From Paenibacillus tyrphae (GTDB lineage: Bacteria > Bacillota > Bacilli > Paenibacillales > NBRC-103111): a stretch of 64,000 nt of DNA. Where the stretch lies: the NCBI RefSeq assembly GCF_027925525.1, contig NZ_BSDJ01000001.1:248001-312000 (forward strand). The letters are read 5' to 3'. Below are positions 15,516-24,859 of the stretch, piece after piece (the first letter of the stretch is position 1; every line of letters starts with the position of its first letter). The position numbers and the translations under genes are program-made. The notes under the pieces were generated by a model, which was given only the letters and a program-made list of their open reading frames with translations, did not search any database and had not been told where the DNA came from.

Positions 15516-18500
15516 CTATTTCCCCTGCGGGTCTGCTGCCGTGATCATGTGCAGCAGCACTTGAGCGACTTCGGCGCGTGCTGCGTGAACTTGCGGAGCA
15601 AGCCGGTCTTCCGCCTGCCCCTGCAGGAAGCCTAGCTGAACCGCCTGCCGGACCGCGTCCTCCGCCCATGCGGAAGTTTGTCCGGCATCCCGGTAGCCTG
15701 CAAGCTGCTGTACATCTGGCGCTGCCGCCTTGCCGCCCTGGAAAGCGTAAGCCCGCATCAGCATGACGGCCATTTGCTCCCGGGTGATCGGTTCGCCCGG
15801 AGCAAACGACGTACTTGTCACTCCGTCGACTACCCCCGCTTCATGAACAGCCGCAATCGCGTCCGCATACCACGCTTTCGGGTCCACGTCGTGGAAAGAC
15901 GTCCCCGACGGGCTTGCTTTCAGTCCAAGAGCGCGAACGAGCATGGCGGCAAATTCCGCACGCGTCGTCGCTCCTTGGGGGTTGAATTCGCGTTCCGTCA
16001 CGCCGCTGACGATATGCTTGGACGCCATGACCTTCAGTGTGCGGTTCGCCCAATGATCCTCCGGCACATCCGCGAACGATTTGTCGTAATCCAGTACGGC
16101 GAACGTGCGGTAGGCCGTAACGGCGGCCGATACCGTCCCCGCCGCTTTATCGACCTTCGCCCCGACAAAATCCCATGTCTTCGACGTTTCGTTATAGGCG
16201 TAGATGCCCAGTCTGTCCGGATCGGCTGTCCGGGCCGCATCGTAAGGCAGCTTCAGCACGACCGGCGCAGTGAACTTCTCCGGACGGAAAACCGGTTTGT
16301 TTGACGCGACGGCGTCGATTTGCAGTTCATACACCGTTCCCGCCAAGCGCAGCTCTGATGACGGGTCGGGCTTGGCCGCATTCGGCGCGAGCGCTTGCTC
16401 TGCCGCCGGACGCAGACGCAGCATAATCCGCGCGTCCACCGAATCAGAAGGCAGGCTGCCGCTCACTTGTGCCAGCACCGCGACCGGAATCGTGAGCGCT
16501 GCCTTGCCGATTTCCACTTCCAGCGGATTGTTCCGCAGCAAGGAGGCCGCTTGCGCAGGGAGCGCCAGTTCTGACGCCGATTCGTCCATGCGCAGCGTCA
16601 CTTTACCATTCGCTGCTCGCTGCAGCTCCTCTTCCTTCACGACGACCGTGCCGGGCTTCTTCGACGGCTCGTTCGATCCCGCCGCAACAGAGCCGGATGC
16701 TCCCGGCTGCGAAGTGGAACTCGGCGAAGCTTCGGGTGTTGACGAGTTCGAACCCGAGTCCGAGCTGGAATCCGAATCGGAGCTCGAATCAGGCTTCGGC
16801 GACGGTCCGGGGCCAGGGCCTGGTTCAGGCAGCGGGCCAGGACCAGGCTCAGGCGTTGGGCCGGGCTCAGGCTTCGGCCCCGGGCCGGGACCCGGCTTCC
16901 CGGGCTCCATGCCCGCCGTGGTCACCGTCACGCTCGGGCCGCCGGCGCTCCAATTGCCCGCGCCGTCCACCGCCTCGACGCGGAACGTATACGCCGTGTT
17001 CGGGGCCAAGCCCCGGATCACGGTCGAATACACGCTTCCGGCCACGGTAGCCGATTGACCGGCGCCCCAGCCGACGCGGTATCCGGCTACGCCGTTGTCA
17101 TCGGCGGCAGGCGTCCAAGCGAGCGTGACTTCGCCGCGGTTCGCTTCCGCCGCGGTTAGCGTACTGCCGGGCGGCCAAGTAGGAGCGGCCGTATCCGGCC
17201 GCTCCGTACGCAAAGTCGTTACTGTGACGCTCGGACCGTCTGTGCTGACGCGTCCGCCCGCATCCGCCATCTGTACGGTGAACGTGTAAGTCGTGCCCGG
17301 CGCCAATTGGCGCACGTCATACCCGTAGGTGCTGCCGCTGACGCTGGCGATCGGGGCGCCGTTCTGATAGATGCGATACGTCGCATCGGTTACCGAGCTC
17401 GTCACCGCCCCGGACCAGGCGAGGGATACGCCGGTTTCCGAGACGTTAGCGGCCTGCAGCGCGCCGCCCTCCCAGTGCGGGACGAGCGGGTCGCGCAGCT
17501 TGATCGTGTGCGTTGCCCCTGCCGAACCGGCCACGTTGATCTGTACGATCAGCTTAGGCGACGTTTGAACGACCTGCACCGTGCTGTCCTGGCTTACCGG
17601 TACCAGCGAGCCGCGGTTCAGCTCGGCAGTCACCGACGATTGCTTCTGCGTCGGATCGGAAACGGAAAGCGTAATTTCTCCATTCCGTTCCTTCGCCATC
17701 ACGGATACCGGATTTCTCGCCGTCAAAGAGTCGATCGTCCCGGCTTGCCAGAAATTCGCCGCCGTGATCCCGAGCGACGGCTTTCGCACCGCCTGCACCT
17801 GAGCGTTGTTTGCGAGAATCGACACCGGCGGCTGCGCGCTGTAGCTCTGGGTTGCCGCCGCATTCCGGTTCGGAAGCAGAACGTAAGCGTAATCCGCGTT
17901 CACCGGCTTGACGCCGTGCGAGAATGCCAGACTTAAGTAATTGCGGGTGATCGGCGTCGAGCTGAACCCCGTATTGATGTCCTTCCATGCGCCGGTGCGC
18001 GCTTCCCGCTTCACAGCCACATTCGCTCCGTTCGGGAAATAATACCCGATATCCGTCCCCGGAACATTCCCGGTCAGATGCGCCCATTGAACCGTCCGAT
18101 TGAGATCTGTGGTCTCCTTCGGCACAACCGCGCCGTCGATCGTCAGAATGTTGTCGTTCCCGTCCGTGAGCTTCCGGTTGTCAGCGATGGTCTCCACGGG
18201 ATTGCTGCCCGTAGAGGTGATGCCCGCGCCAAGCGCGACGATTTCGTCGTCGAGCAGGAACCAAGACTTTTTGCCCTGCAGGTCGCTTCCGGTGAGCTTC
18301 TTGAGCGTAAAGTCCATGCCGACCGCGCTGTACAGACCGTCCAGCGTAGAGCCGCCCACCCATGTTTGGGTGTTGGGATAGCTTGCCCAATCGGTCGCCG
18401 TCAGCGTTTTGCCGGAGCCGTCCGTCGTTGTGCCCGGCAGTCGGAACGAGTCCACCGTCGGCCAAAAATCATTGCGGTACTGCGTCTGATCGTCATTGTA

Positions 18501-20633
18501 CAAATAGGTCATGCCCACGCCCGTAAACCAGCCCTTCAGGTTCTCGCCGTTCCCCTTCTCGAACGAGGAGATCCGGTCGGAGAAGAGGCTGACGCCGAAC
18601 AGGTAACCCGGACGGAAATGAAACACTTTGTCCATGCCCGCCATAATCTGGCTCTTCACCAGCTCGCCGCGCGGCTGCACGCCGGGATCGTTCAACAATC
18701 CTTTCAGCAGCTTGATTTCATAAATCGACGAGGAGGCCTGGTAATAATTCGTCGTGATTTGGTCCTTCGTAATCCATTCCTTGACCATGCTGCGGTAAGC
18801 GGCCGCTTTATCCGCCGGTGCGCCGTCGGACATGCGCAGGATGGTCATCATCAGCCCCCGTGCGGAGCCAGCCGTCTGCCGGGAAATGCCCCGCCCGTTC
18901 GTCATATCGAGCGCAAGCCCGTTATAGATGATCGGCTCGAAGCTTTGCGACACCCAATCGTACACGGTGTTCGTCCGCGGGTCCGTAATCGGCCAAGGCG
19001 AGCCGTTCAGCATGTAGCCCATATCCGCAGCGCCCTTCAGCCACACCCCGCCGTACCCTGCGGTATAAGCGATGTTCGTGTGCTGCACCAGCGAGCCGTC
19101 GCGGTACACCCCGTCGCCGCTCGTCGTATAGACGAACTCGCTGCCGATCGCATCGCGGCCCTGTACGATTTTCGCGCCGTTTTTGCCAATCACGCCGCGA
19201 AGCGTGACCACCAGCGCCTTGTCCAGCAGGTTCGCGCCGTTCTGCTTCTTCCCTTTCACTCCGAGAACGGAGGAATAGACCGGATCCGGGCAAAACTTGT
19301 CGATCGCTCTTATGTACTGCTCCACCTGTGCCGGGCTCAGATCGTCATACAGCAGCACAAGAATATCATTAATGGTTTGAGCCGCCCCGATCTCCCAATC
19401 CCACCAGTTGTCATACGGCGTTTTATTCTCGTTGTACCGGTTCGCGTACATCCAGTCCATGGCCTCGACAAGATCCTTTTTCAGCGCAGGATTGTTGTAC
19501 AAGGCCGAGTAAGGCGTCTTATAAGCAACCGCCATCGTTCTTAGGCGGGAGAAATTCGATGTCATCTGCGCGGAGACGGTCGTGCTGGCCAGATCGCTCC
19601 AGAGATACGTGCGTCCCGCCGCCGTGTTCAGCTTGTTCCAAAATCCGGTTTGCTCCGCATTGCTGACGGAGGAAGCCAGACTGTCCAAAAAATAAGCGTA
19701 GTCGGCATCCGCAGGGTCATAGCCGGTACCGCCCGTCAGCTTGTCCAGCCATTTCAGCCGGATTGCATCGTAGGCCTGCATCATCTGGGCGCTTTCCACG
19801 CTGACAATCGATTGCGCCGACAAACGGCCGTCATCGGTCTGAGCGGTAATGGTAGCGGAACCTACCTTGTTACCGGTAACCAAGCCCGCCGCCGATACGG
19901 AAGCGACCGAAGCGTCGGACGACGACCAGAGCACCGTTACGTCGGGTGCCGCGCTGCTCGGCGTAACGACCGGAGTCAACTGCGCGGTTTTCCCCACTTC
20001 GACGGATACGCCGGTTGGCTCCAAGGCAAGACCGGTCGCCCCGGTCCACTCCGTAAGCGTCACATCGTCCACCCAAGCGGTACCGGAAGCAAAATCGAAG
20101 ATCGGCTCCACCACGACTTTATTCACGTTCGAAGGAATCGTCAAATACAGATCGTACGGCTGCCAGTCGTTGGTTCCTTTTAATTTCGGCGTCAGCGGGC
20201 CGTCGCCGATTTTCGTACTCGAGTTAAGATACTGCGTCCGGACATACATGCCGCCGCTTCCGGCGTTCACGTTGTCCGTCTTCATCCACAAAGACAGCTT
20301 ATAGCTTTTATTCGGTGTGACGAGCGGCGATTGCGTGACGGAAGCCCGGTCCGATGTCGCGCTTCCGGACAGCTTCAGGGCCTTCGTACCGCCGTGCGCT
20401 TGTGTTGAGTCCACAGCGAAGGCGCCGCCGCCGACCTTGAATCCGCCTGTCCAGTTGGACGGCGCTTTTCCTCCCGTCCACTTCCCGGAGCTGTCCGTGA
20501 CAACGGTTTCAAAATCGCCGTTCAACACCAAGCTCCCTGTAGCGGCCATCCCGATCCCTCCTCCTGTCGAGACCAACCAGCCGGGCATCACTAATGCCAG
20601 GATCGTCAAAATTTTCACTATGTTCATTTTCAT
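15516..20633 (-). CDS. SLH-anchored multidomain polysaccharide lyase, family PL8
   Basis: A 1705-aa surface enzyme. After a signal peptide (about 1-30) comes a carbohydrate-binding beta-sandwich (LVLNGDFETV..., to about 195) and a Big2-like domain (about 198-280). The PL8 catalytic part follows: an alpha/alpha toroid with NWWDWEIG (Asn near 409), a His-Tyr segment (QHTNIAYTAGYGG, His near 518), NGRGISRQ, then the beta-sandwich to about 1045. Two fibronectin III domains (about 1050-1240), a Pro/Gly/Ser-rich linker (about 1242-1317), a ZU5-like region and three SLH repeats (about 1517-1700) complete it. PL8 enzymes cleave hyaluronan, chondroitin or xanthan by beta-elimination. Which substrate applies is not clear. 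Start ATG 20633 follows GGGAGGG. The SLH repeats would anchor it to the cell wall. Confidence 0.92.
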   Translation of the reverse strand: MKMNIVKILTILALVMPGWLVSTGGGIGMAATGSLVLNGDFETVVTDSSGKWTGGKAPSNWTGGFKVGGGAFAVDSTQAHGGTKALKLSGSATSDRASVTQSPLVTPNKSYKLSLWMKTDNVNAGSGGMYVRTQYLNSSTKIGDGPLTPKLKGTNDWQPYDLYLTIPSNVNKVVVEPIFDFASGTAWVDDVTLTEWTGATGLALEPTGVSVEVGKTAQLTPVVTPSSAAPDVTVLWSSSDASVASVSAAGLVTGNKVGSATITAQTDDGRLSAQSIVSVESAQMMQAYDAIRLKWLDKLTGGTGYDPADADYAYFLDSLASSVSNAEQTGFWNKLNTAAGRTYLWSDLASTTVSAQMTSNFSRLRTMAVAYKTPYSALYNNPALKKDLVEAMDWMYANRYNENKTPYDNWWDWEIGAAQTINDILVLLYDDLSPAQVEQYIRAIDKFCPDPVYSSVLGVKGKKQNGANLLDKALVVTLRGVIGKNGAKIVQGRDAIGSEFVYTTSGDGVYRDGSLVQHTNIAYTAGYGGVWLKGAADMGYMLNGSPWPITDPRTNTVYDWVSQSFEPIIYNGLALDMTNGRGISRQTAGSARGLMMTILRMSDGAPADKAAAYRSMVKEWITKDQITTNYYQASSSIYEIKLLKGLLNDPGVQPRGELVKSQIMAGMDKVFHFRPGYLFGVSLFSDRISSFEKGNGENLKGWFTGVGMTYLYNDDQTQYRNDFWPTVDSFRLPGTTTDGSGKTLTATDWASYPNTQTWVGGSTLDGLYSAVGMDFTLKKLTGSDLQGKKSWFLLDDEIVALGAGITSTGSNPVETIADNRKLTDGNDNILTIDGAVVPKETTDLNRTVQWAHLTGNVPGTDIGYYFPNGANVAVKREARTGAWKDINTGFSSTPITRNYLSLAFSHGVKPVNADYAYVLLPNRNAAATQSYSAQPPVSILANNAQVQAVRKPSLGITAANFWQAGTIDSLTARNPVSVMAKERNGEITLSVSDPTQKQSSVTAELNRGSLVPVSQDSTVQVVQTSPKLIVQINVAGSAGATHTIKLRDPLVPHWEGGALQAANVSETGVSLAWSGAVTSSVTDATYRIYQNGAPIASVSGSTYGYDVRQLAPGTTYTFTVQMADAGGRVSTDGPSVTVTTLRTERPDTAAPTWPPGSTLTAAEANRGEVTLAWTPAADDNGVAGYRVGWGAGQSATVAGSVYSTVIRGLAPNTAYTFRVEAVDGAGNWSAGGPSVTVTTAGMEPGKPGPGPGPKPEPGPTPEPGPGPLPEPGPGPGPSPKPDSSSDSDSSSDSGSNSSTPEASPSSTSQPGASGSVAAGSNEPSKKPGTVVVKEEELQRAANGKVTLRMDESASELALPAQAASLLRNNPLEVEIGKAALTIPVAVLAQVSGSLPSDSVDARIMLRLRPAAEQALAPNAAKPDPSSELRLAGTVYELQIDAVASNKPVFRPEKFTAPVVLKLPYDAARTADPDRLGIYAYNETSKTWDFVGAKVDKAAGTVSAAVTAYRTFAVLDYDKSFADVPEDHWANRTLKVMASKHIVSGVTEREFNPQGATTRAEFAAMLVRALGLKASPSGTSFHDVDPKAWYADAIAAVHEAGVVDGVTSTSFAPGEPITREQMAVMLMRAYAFQGGKAAAPDVQQLAGYRDAGQTSAWAEDAVRQAVQLGFLQGQAEDRLAPQVHAARAEVAQVLLHMITAADPQGK
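16801..16913 (-). repeat. Low-complexity GC-rich coding repeat (Pro/Gly linker)
   Basis: Near-tandem short units of the kind GGGCCAGGACCAGGC encode the PGPGPxPEPGP linker of the PL8 lyase. Such repeats expand and contract by slippage, so linker length may vary between strains. Confidence 0.7.
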
Positions 20634-20836
20634 TCCGGTCCCTCCCAGCGGCTTTCGGCCAAACGTCCCCCCAGTTCAAGCAGAACGCGCGGGACTCGGC
20701 CGCTATTGCATCTCTATTCTTACAGAAACCTATTCTTACAGAAACGCCGTCCGCTCGGCAAGGCTCAATTCTTGTACATCCGCCCGGGCAAAAAATGTTC
20801 CCGGCTTTTCGCCGCCGTAGACAGCCATTTTCAAAC

Positions 20837-20874
20837 GAAAAAACCCGTCTTATAGAGGCCCATAAGGACGGGTT
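20837..20874 (-). terminator. Rho-independent terminator after the acetyltransferase gene
   Basis: AACCCGTC (20842-20849) pairs with GACGGGTT (20867-20874). On the minus strand the hairpin is followed by six T, consistent with ending the GNAT gene transcript before the PL8 gene. Confidence 0.75.
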
Positions 20875-20907
20875 AGGCAGCATCGTAATTTCCGGACGCA
20901 AGCCGGA

Positions 20908-21363
20908 TTAATTAACTTCTTTTTCCAATATGGTAATGAACACTTGGGGCGCGACTTCGACGTCTTTGGTCTCCGCAAATCCGAATTGCTTGTATAACGA
21001 GATTGCGGAACCATTTTTGGCCCCCGTGCTCACCGCAAATTTGCGGATGCCCGGTTCGGATTCGAGCGCGTACTGAACCAAGCTTCTCCCGATGCCTCTG
21101 CGAAAATAATCCGGATGCACGACCAACCGGGTAATGTGCAGCACGTCCTCCTGCTTTTCGACCGCAATGACCCCCGCCAACGTCCCGTCCGCAGCATAGC
21201 CGTAAAACGTCTCCTCCGCTTGCATCAACGTCTGGACCGTATCCCGGAGCTGGGGAATGCCGTCGAAGCCGATCAGCTCCGCTTCGACACGGTAGGCCGG
21301 AAGCTGCACCCGAAGCACTTGCTCGGCCACCGCAGGCTGCGTCATGTCCAACTGCTGTATCAT
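20908..21363 (-). CDS. GNAT family N-acetyltransferase
   Basis: A 151-aa single-domain acetyltransferase. The central strand and acetyl-CoA pyrophosphate loop are seen as ITRLVVHPDYFRRGIGRSLVQYAL (about 78-101), with the R/Q-x-x-G-x-G/A signature RRGIGRS. The C-terminal YKQFGFAE segment is also typical. The acceptor is unknown. It is transcribed away from the pqq operon and ends at its own terminator. The 286-bp gap to pqqA must hold promoters for both directions; no consensus pair was convincing by eye. Confidence 0.85.
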   Translation of the reverse strand: MIQQLDMTQPAVAEQVLRVQLPAYRVEAELIGFDGIPQLRDTVQTLMQAEETFYGYAADGTLAGVIAVEKQEDVLHITRLVVHPDYFRRGIGRSLVQYALESEPGIRKFAVSTGAKNGSAISLYKQFGFAETKDVEVAPQVFITILEKEVN

Positions 21364-21578
21364 CTCAATCCTATCTCCTTCTCGTCTTAGTTTGATATCC
21401 CTTTATCGTAACGAAGAGGCGCGGGACCGGCCAAGCTAAAAAATAGGTTTAGTCAAACAATCCAAGAGGATAATTTTGAACAAAACCCGAGTCATTTTTC
21501 CATAAAAATACATATCACTGCAGACGTTCGAATAGGATACATTGTGGACATGGCCCCCGGTCCGATGCGCCCGTTTTC

Positions 21579-21594
21579 CTGCCGTTAACGGCAG
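21579..21594. promoter_or_regulatory. 16-bp perfect palindrome upstream of pqqA
   Basis: CTGCCGTTAACGGCAG is fully self-complementary and lies 55 nt before the pqqA start codon. It could be an operator for a dimeric regulator of the pqq operon or a leader stem. No regulator gene adjoins it. Confidence 0.45.
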
Positions 21595-21649
21595 CTTGCA
21601 GCCGGATTGTACTTTACCGGGAATTCGAGTACGGAAGGAGGGAACGACG

Positions 21650-21721
21650 ATGTGGGTCAAGCCAAAAGCCAAAATCATCGACGTCTGCGCCGAAGTGACC
21701 GGTTATGCCTGCCAGAAATAA
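21650..21721 (+). CDS. pqqA: PQQ precursor peptide PqqA (23 aa)
   Basis: A 23-codon gene beginning MWVKPKAK and containing the invariant E-x3-Y motif as EVTGY (Glu15, Tyr19). These are the residues that PqqE cross-links and that become the PQQ skeleton. Length matches the family's usual 22-29 residues. AAGGAGG sits 8 nt before ATG. It lies 77 nt upstream of pqqB, the classical position. Two cysteines (Cys13, Cys21) flank the motif, which is unusual compared with PqqA peptides I know. After modification it must be cut out by a peptidase not encoded here. Confidence 0.9.
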   Translation: MWVKPKAKIIDVCAEVTGYACQK

Positions 21722-21798
21722 GCGGCTCCTGAAGCCGCAGCGCACAACAATCGGGTTGCCGGAGAAATCCGGCATCCCTTCTATAAGGGGGACGACGG

Positions 21799-22719
21799 AT
21801 GCTTCTCAAAATTATCGGGACGGCGGCCGGAGGAGGCTTCCCGCAGTGGAACTGCGCTTGCCCCAACTGCCGCTTGGCACGCGCCCGCGACGGACAGGCG
21901 CTTACCCGGATGCAAAGCAGCGTGGCCGTCAGCAACGACGGAGCCGCGTGGTACTTGATCAACGCTACGCCGGATATCCGCCAGCAGATCGAAGCGCAGC
22001 CCTCCCTTCGGCCCGGACCGGGGCTCCGCAGCACGCCGATTGCGGGGGTGCTGCTGACCGATGCGGAGCTCGATCATACGATCGGGCTGCTTAGTTTAAG
22101 GGAAGGCGGGCAGTTGGACATTTATGCGACCGGTCCGGTCATGCAAGCGCTGGCCGGGCCGTTTCCCGTCCGCCATATGCTGGAGCCTTACGCTGGCGCA
22201 CACTGGCGGACAATTACACCCGGCGTTCCTATTGCCCTGTTCGGCGGAAGGCTGGAGGTTATCCCATTCTGTCTCGGCTCGAAAGCACCTCGCTATGCTT
22301 ACGGTTGCTTGGGCGGAGACGGAGGCGAGGAAGCGCCCGTCTGGGTTGTCGGCTACCGGATCGAGGACCGGCTGACCGGCGGCAAAGCCGTCTACGCCCC
22401 GGGCGTAGAGGCCTGGTCGGACGAGCTGGAGCGGATGCTGACGGATGCGGACTGCATTTTGCTGGACGGCACCTTCTGGCAAGCAGACGAGCTGAAGGGG
22501 CTGGGCGTCTCGGATCTCGCCGCTTGGGACATGGGGCATGTCCCGATCGACGGAACGGACGGGAGCCTGCATCGGCTTGCCCGCCTGACCGCGGCGCGTA
22601 AAATTTACGTGCATATCAACAACACCAATCCGATACTGAATCCCGCGTCGTCCGAATGCCACACGCTGCTTGCGCTCGGCATCGAAATCGGATACGACGG
22701 CATGGAGCTGGAGGTATGA
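21799..22719 (+). CDS. pqqB: PQQ biosynthesis protein PqqB
   Basis: A 306-aa metallo-beta-lactamase-fold protein of normal PqqB length. It opens [23 protein letters not shown] (residues 2-24), the PqqB signature with a Cys-x-Cys-x2-Cys zinc knuckle. [18 protein letters not shown] (about 84-101) replaces the HxHxDH motif of hydrolases. Biochemical work on the family assigns PqqB to hydroxylating the tyrosine-derived intermediate with an iron centre. GGGGG precedes ATG 21799. Its stop overlaps the pqqC start (ATGA), so expression is coupled. Confidence 0.93.
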   Translation: MLLKIIGTAAGGGFPQWNCACPNCRLARARDGQALTRMQSSVAVSNDGAAWYLINATPDIRQQIEAQPSLRPGPGLRSTPIAGVLLTDAELDHTIGLLSLREGGQLDIYATGPVMQALAGPFPVRHMLEPYAGAHWRTITPGVPIALFGGRLEVIPFCLGSKAPRYAYGCLGGDGGEEAPVWVVGYRIEDRLTGGKAVYAPGVEAWSDELERMLTDADCILLDGTFWQADELKGLGVSDLAAWDMGHVPIDGTDGSLHRLARLTAARKIYVHINNTNPILNPASSECHTLLALGIEIGYDGMELEV

Positions 22720-23429
22720 CGATGAGCGAGCCATGGTCGAACGACGAATTCTTGATGCGGCTGCGCCGGATCGGAGAACAGCGGTATCACGACAAGCATC
22801 CATATCACGTCCGCATGCACGAGGGAAAGCTCAGCCCGGAGCAGCTTCGGGCCTGGGTTGCCAACCGGTTTTATTATCAGCAAAACATCCCGGTCAAAGA
22901 CGCACTCATCCTGGCCAAGCTGCCTACCCGGGAGGACCGGCGCCGCTGGCTGCAGCGTATCGTCGACCACGATGGCCGCGAGGGGGACGAAGGCGGCATC
23001 GAAGCGTGGATTCGCCTCGGAGAAGCCGTCGATATCTCCCGCGAGGACCTGCTCAGCGAGCGGCTCGTGCTCCCTGCCGTCCGCTTCGCCGTCGACGCAT
23101 ATGTCAACTTCTGCAGGCTGCAGTCGTGGCCGGAGGCCGTCGCTTCCTCCCTGACGGAGCTGTTCGCGCCGACGCTCGTCTCCCGGCGCATCGTCGTCTT
23201 CGAGGATTTGTATCCGTGGATACGTCCGCAGGGGCTCGACTATTTCCGCACCCGGCTCCACCAAGCGCCGCGCGACTCCGATCACGGGCTGGAGCTCGTG
23301 CTGCGCGAATGCCGCACCCGCCGCGCTCAGGAACGGGCGGTCGCCGCGCTCTCGTTCAAGTGCGACGTGCTATGGTCACTCCTTGATGCCCTGCAGCTCG
23401 CTTACCCGGATGCGGAGAGCCGCGCATGA
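22716..23429 (+). CDS. pqqC: Pyrroloquinoline-quinone synthase PqqC
   Basis: A 237-aa cofactor-less oxidase with the all-helical TenA/haem-oxygenase-like fold. It performs the last step of PQQ synthesis, ring closure and eight-electron oxidation using O2. Family motifs include [34 protein letters not shown] (about 28-61) and the DHDG segment near residue 85. ATG 22716 overlaps the pqqB stop; a second in-frame ATG at 22722 is an alternative. It overlaps pqqD by 4 nt. Confidence 0.93.
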   Translation: MTMSEPWSNDEFLMRLRRIGEQRYHDKHPYHVRMHEGKLSPEQLRAWVANRFYYQQNIPVKDALILAKLPTREDRRRWLQRIVDHDGREGDEGGIEAWIRLGEAVDISREDLLSERLVLPAVRFAVDAYVNFCRLQSWPEAVASSLTELFAPTLVSRRIVVFEDLYPWIRPQGLDYFRTRLHQAPRDSDHGLELVLRECRTRRAQERAVAALSFKCDVLWSLLDALQLAYPDAESRA

Positions 23430-23701
23430 GCTGGGGGCTGCAGGAACGGCCGGCCATTCGCCCCCCCGCCCGCCTGAAATTCGACGCGCTGCGCAAGCAG
23501 GAGCTGCTGCTCCTCCCGGAGCGTGTCGTTCAATTGAATGAGACCGCCGGAGCGATTTTGCGGCTGTGCGACGGGCGGCGAACCGTCGGGGAGCTGACGC
23601 GCGAGTTGGAAGCGAAGTACGGACAAACCGGGCTGCAGGACGACATTGCTGAATTTTTAACGGAGGCCGTAGAGGAAGGCTGGGTGGAACGATGTCTATG
23701 A
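23426..23701 (+). CDS. pqqD: PQQ biosynthesis peptide chaperone PqqD
   Basis: A 91-aa RiPP recognition element that binds PqqA and delivers it to the radical SAM enzyme PqqE. Family features are the N-terminal [23 protein letters not shown] and the [21 protein letters not shown] helix pair (about 39-59). A winged C-terminal helix ending [10 protein letters not shown] closes the domain. ATGA overlap with pqqC and a 10-nt overlap with pqqE indicate tight coupling. It is a separate gene here, not fused to pqqC or pqqE as in some bacteria. Confidence 0.92.
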   Translation: MSWGLQERPAIRPPARLKFDALRKQELLLLPERVVQLNETAGAILRLCDGRRTVGELTRELEAKYGQTGLQDDIAEFLTEAVEEGWVERCL

Positions 23702-24792
23702 GCTTGCCGTACGCGCTGACCGCCGAGCTGACTCACCGCTGTCCCCTCCGCTGCCCGTACTGCTCCAATCCGCAGGAGCTGGAGCGGCGGGACAACGAGC
23801 TGCCTACCGACGTATGGCTGCGCGTCCTGGAAGAAGCCGCCGGGCTGGGCGTCGTCCAGCTACACCTGACGGGCGGGGAGCCGCTGCTGCGGGCCGACAC
23901 CGAGCTGCTCATCGAACGGGCGCGTTCGCTCGGCCTATTCGTGAACCTGATCACAAGCGGCGTCGGGCTGACCGAAGCACGGCTCCGCCGGTTGGCGGAA
24001 GCCGGGGTCGACAGCCTGCAGCTCAGCCTTCAAGCGGCAACCCCGAGCCTGTCCGACCATATTGCCGGCTTCCAGGCGTTCGATAGAAAGCGGCAAGCCG
24101 CCGCCCTCATCCGGGTCGCAGGCCTTCCTTTGAATATGAACGTCGTTCTGCATCGGCACAATATCGGGGAACTGGAGGCAATCGTTGAACTTTGCCTCTC
24201 CTGGGGGGCGTCGCGACTGGAGCTGGCCAACACCCAGTATTACGGCTGGGCACTCGTCAACCGGGAAACGCTCATGCCGACGAAGGAGCAGCTCAAGACG
24301 GCCGAAGCCTCTTTTGACGAACTAAAGAAGCGGATTAGCAAACAAATGGAGCTGATCTGGGTCGTCCCCGATTATTACGCCGAGCTTCCGAAGCCTTGTA
24401 TGGGTGGCTGGGGCCGGATCTCGCTCACCGTGTCTCCGAGCGGCAAAGTGCTGCCCTGCCCTGCCGCTTCGAGCATCGAGACGCTCACGTTCGATTCGGT
24501 CCGGGACCGGAGCCTCGCTTCGATCTGGTCCGAATCCGCCGCGCTGAACGCCTTTCGCGGCACGGATTGGATGCCGGAGCCGTGCCGCAGCTGCGACCGC
24601 CGCTTCGAGGACTTCGGCGGCTGCCGTTGCCAAGCCTACCTGCTCACCGGCGATGCCTGGCAGACGGATCCGGTATGCCGTCAGTCGCATCACCACAGCT
24701 TGATCTCGGACGCTGTTGCCGAAGTAAACGAAGCCCGTCCGACAGCTTTGGGCTCTGTCGAAGCGCCGCCTTCTTACGTTTACCGGGGCTGA
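23692..24792 (+). CDS. pqqE: PqqA peptide cyclase PqqE (radical SAM/SPASM)
   Basis: A 366-aa radical SAM enzyme that joins Glu and Tyr side chains of PqqA by a C-C bond. The CxxxCxxC cluster motif is Cys17, Cys21, Cys24 (CPLRCPYC), followed by the GGEP motif near residue 63 (LTGGEPLLR). The SPASM domain contributes late cysteines (KPCMGGWG, VLPCPAAS, EPCRSCDRRF, GGCRCQAY, DPVC) for auxiliary clusters. The QPQ/GxIxG-type core (NLITSGVGLT) is present. Length is typical. It ends the operon and is followed by a hairpin terminator. Confidence 0.93.
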   Translation: MSMSLPYALTAELTHRCPLRCPYCSNPQELERRDNELPTDVWLRVLEEAAGLGVVQLHLTGGEPLLRADTELLIERARSLGLFVNLITSGVGLTEARLRRLAEAGVDSLQLSLQAATPSLSDHIAGFQAFDRKRQAAALIRVAGLPLNMNVVLHRHNIGELEAIVELCLSWGASRLELANTQYYGWALVNRETLMPTKEQLKTAEASFDELKKRISKQMELIWVVPDYYAELPKPCMGGWGRISLTVSPSGKVLPCPAASSIETLTFDSVRDRSLASIWSESAALNAFRGTDWMPEPCRSCDRRFEDFGGCRCQAYLLTGDAWQTDPVCRQSHHHSLISDAVAEVNEARPTALGSVEAPPSYVYRG

Positions 24793-24813
24793 AATAGCCC
24801 CCAGAAAAAAATA

Positions 24814-24859
24814 AATCCAAGACCTGTACGGAAGCTTTACTGTCCCAAGGTCTTGGATT
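24814..24859. terminator. Bidirectional terminator between pqqE and the sigma factor gene
   Basis: AATCCAAGACCT (24814-24825) pairs perfectly with AGGTCTTGGATT (24848-24859). It overlaps the stop codon of the converging sigma-factor gene and so serves both transcripts. A/T tracts outside are modest. Confidence 0.7.

Noticed and set aside
18078-19544. A 488-codon plus-strand frame
   Set aside because: Antisense shadow of the PL8 lyase gene, arginine- and histidine-rich, no domain.
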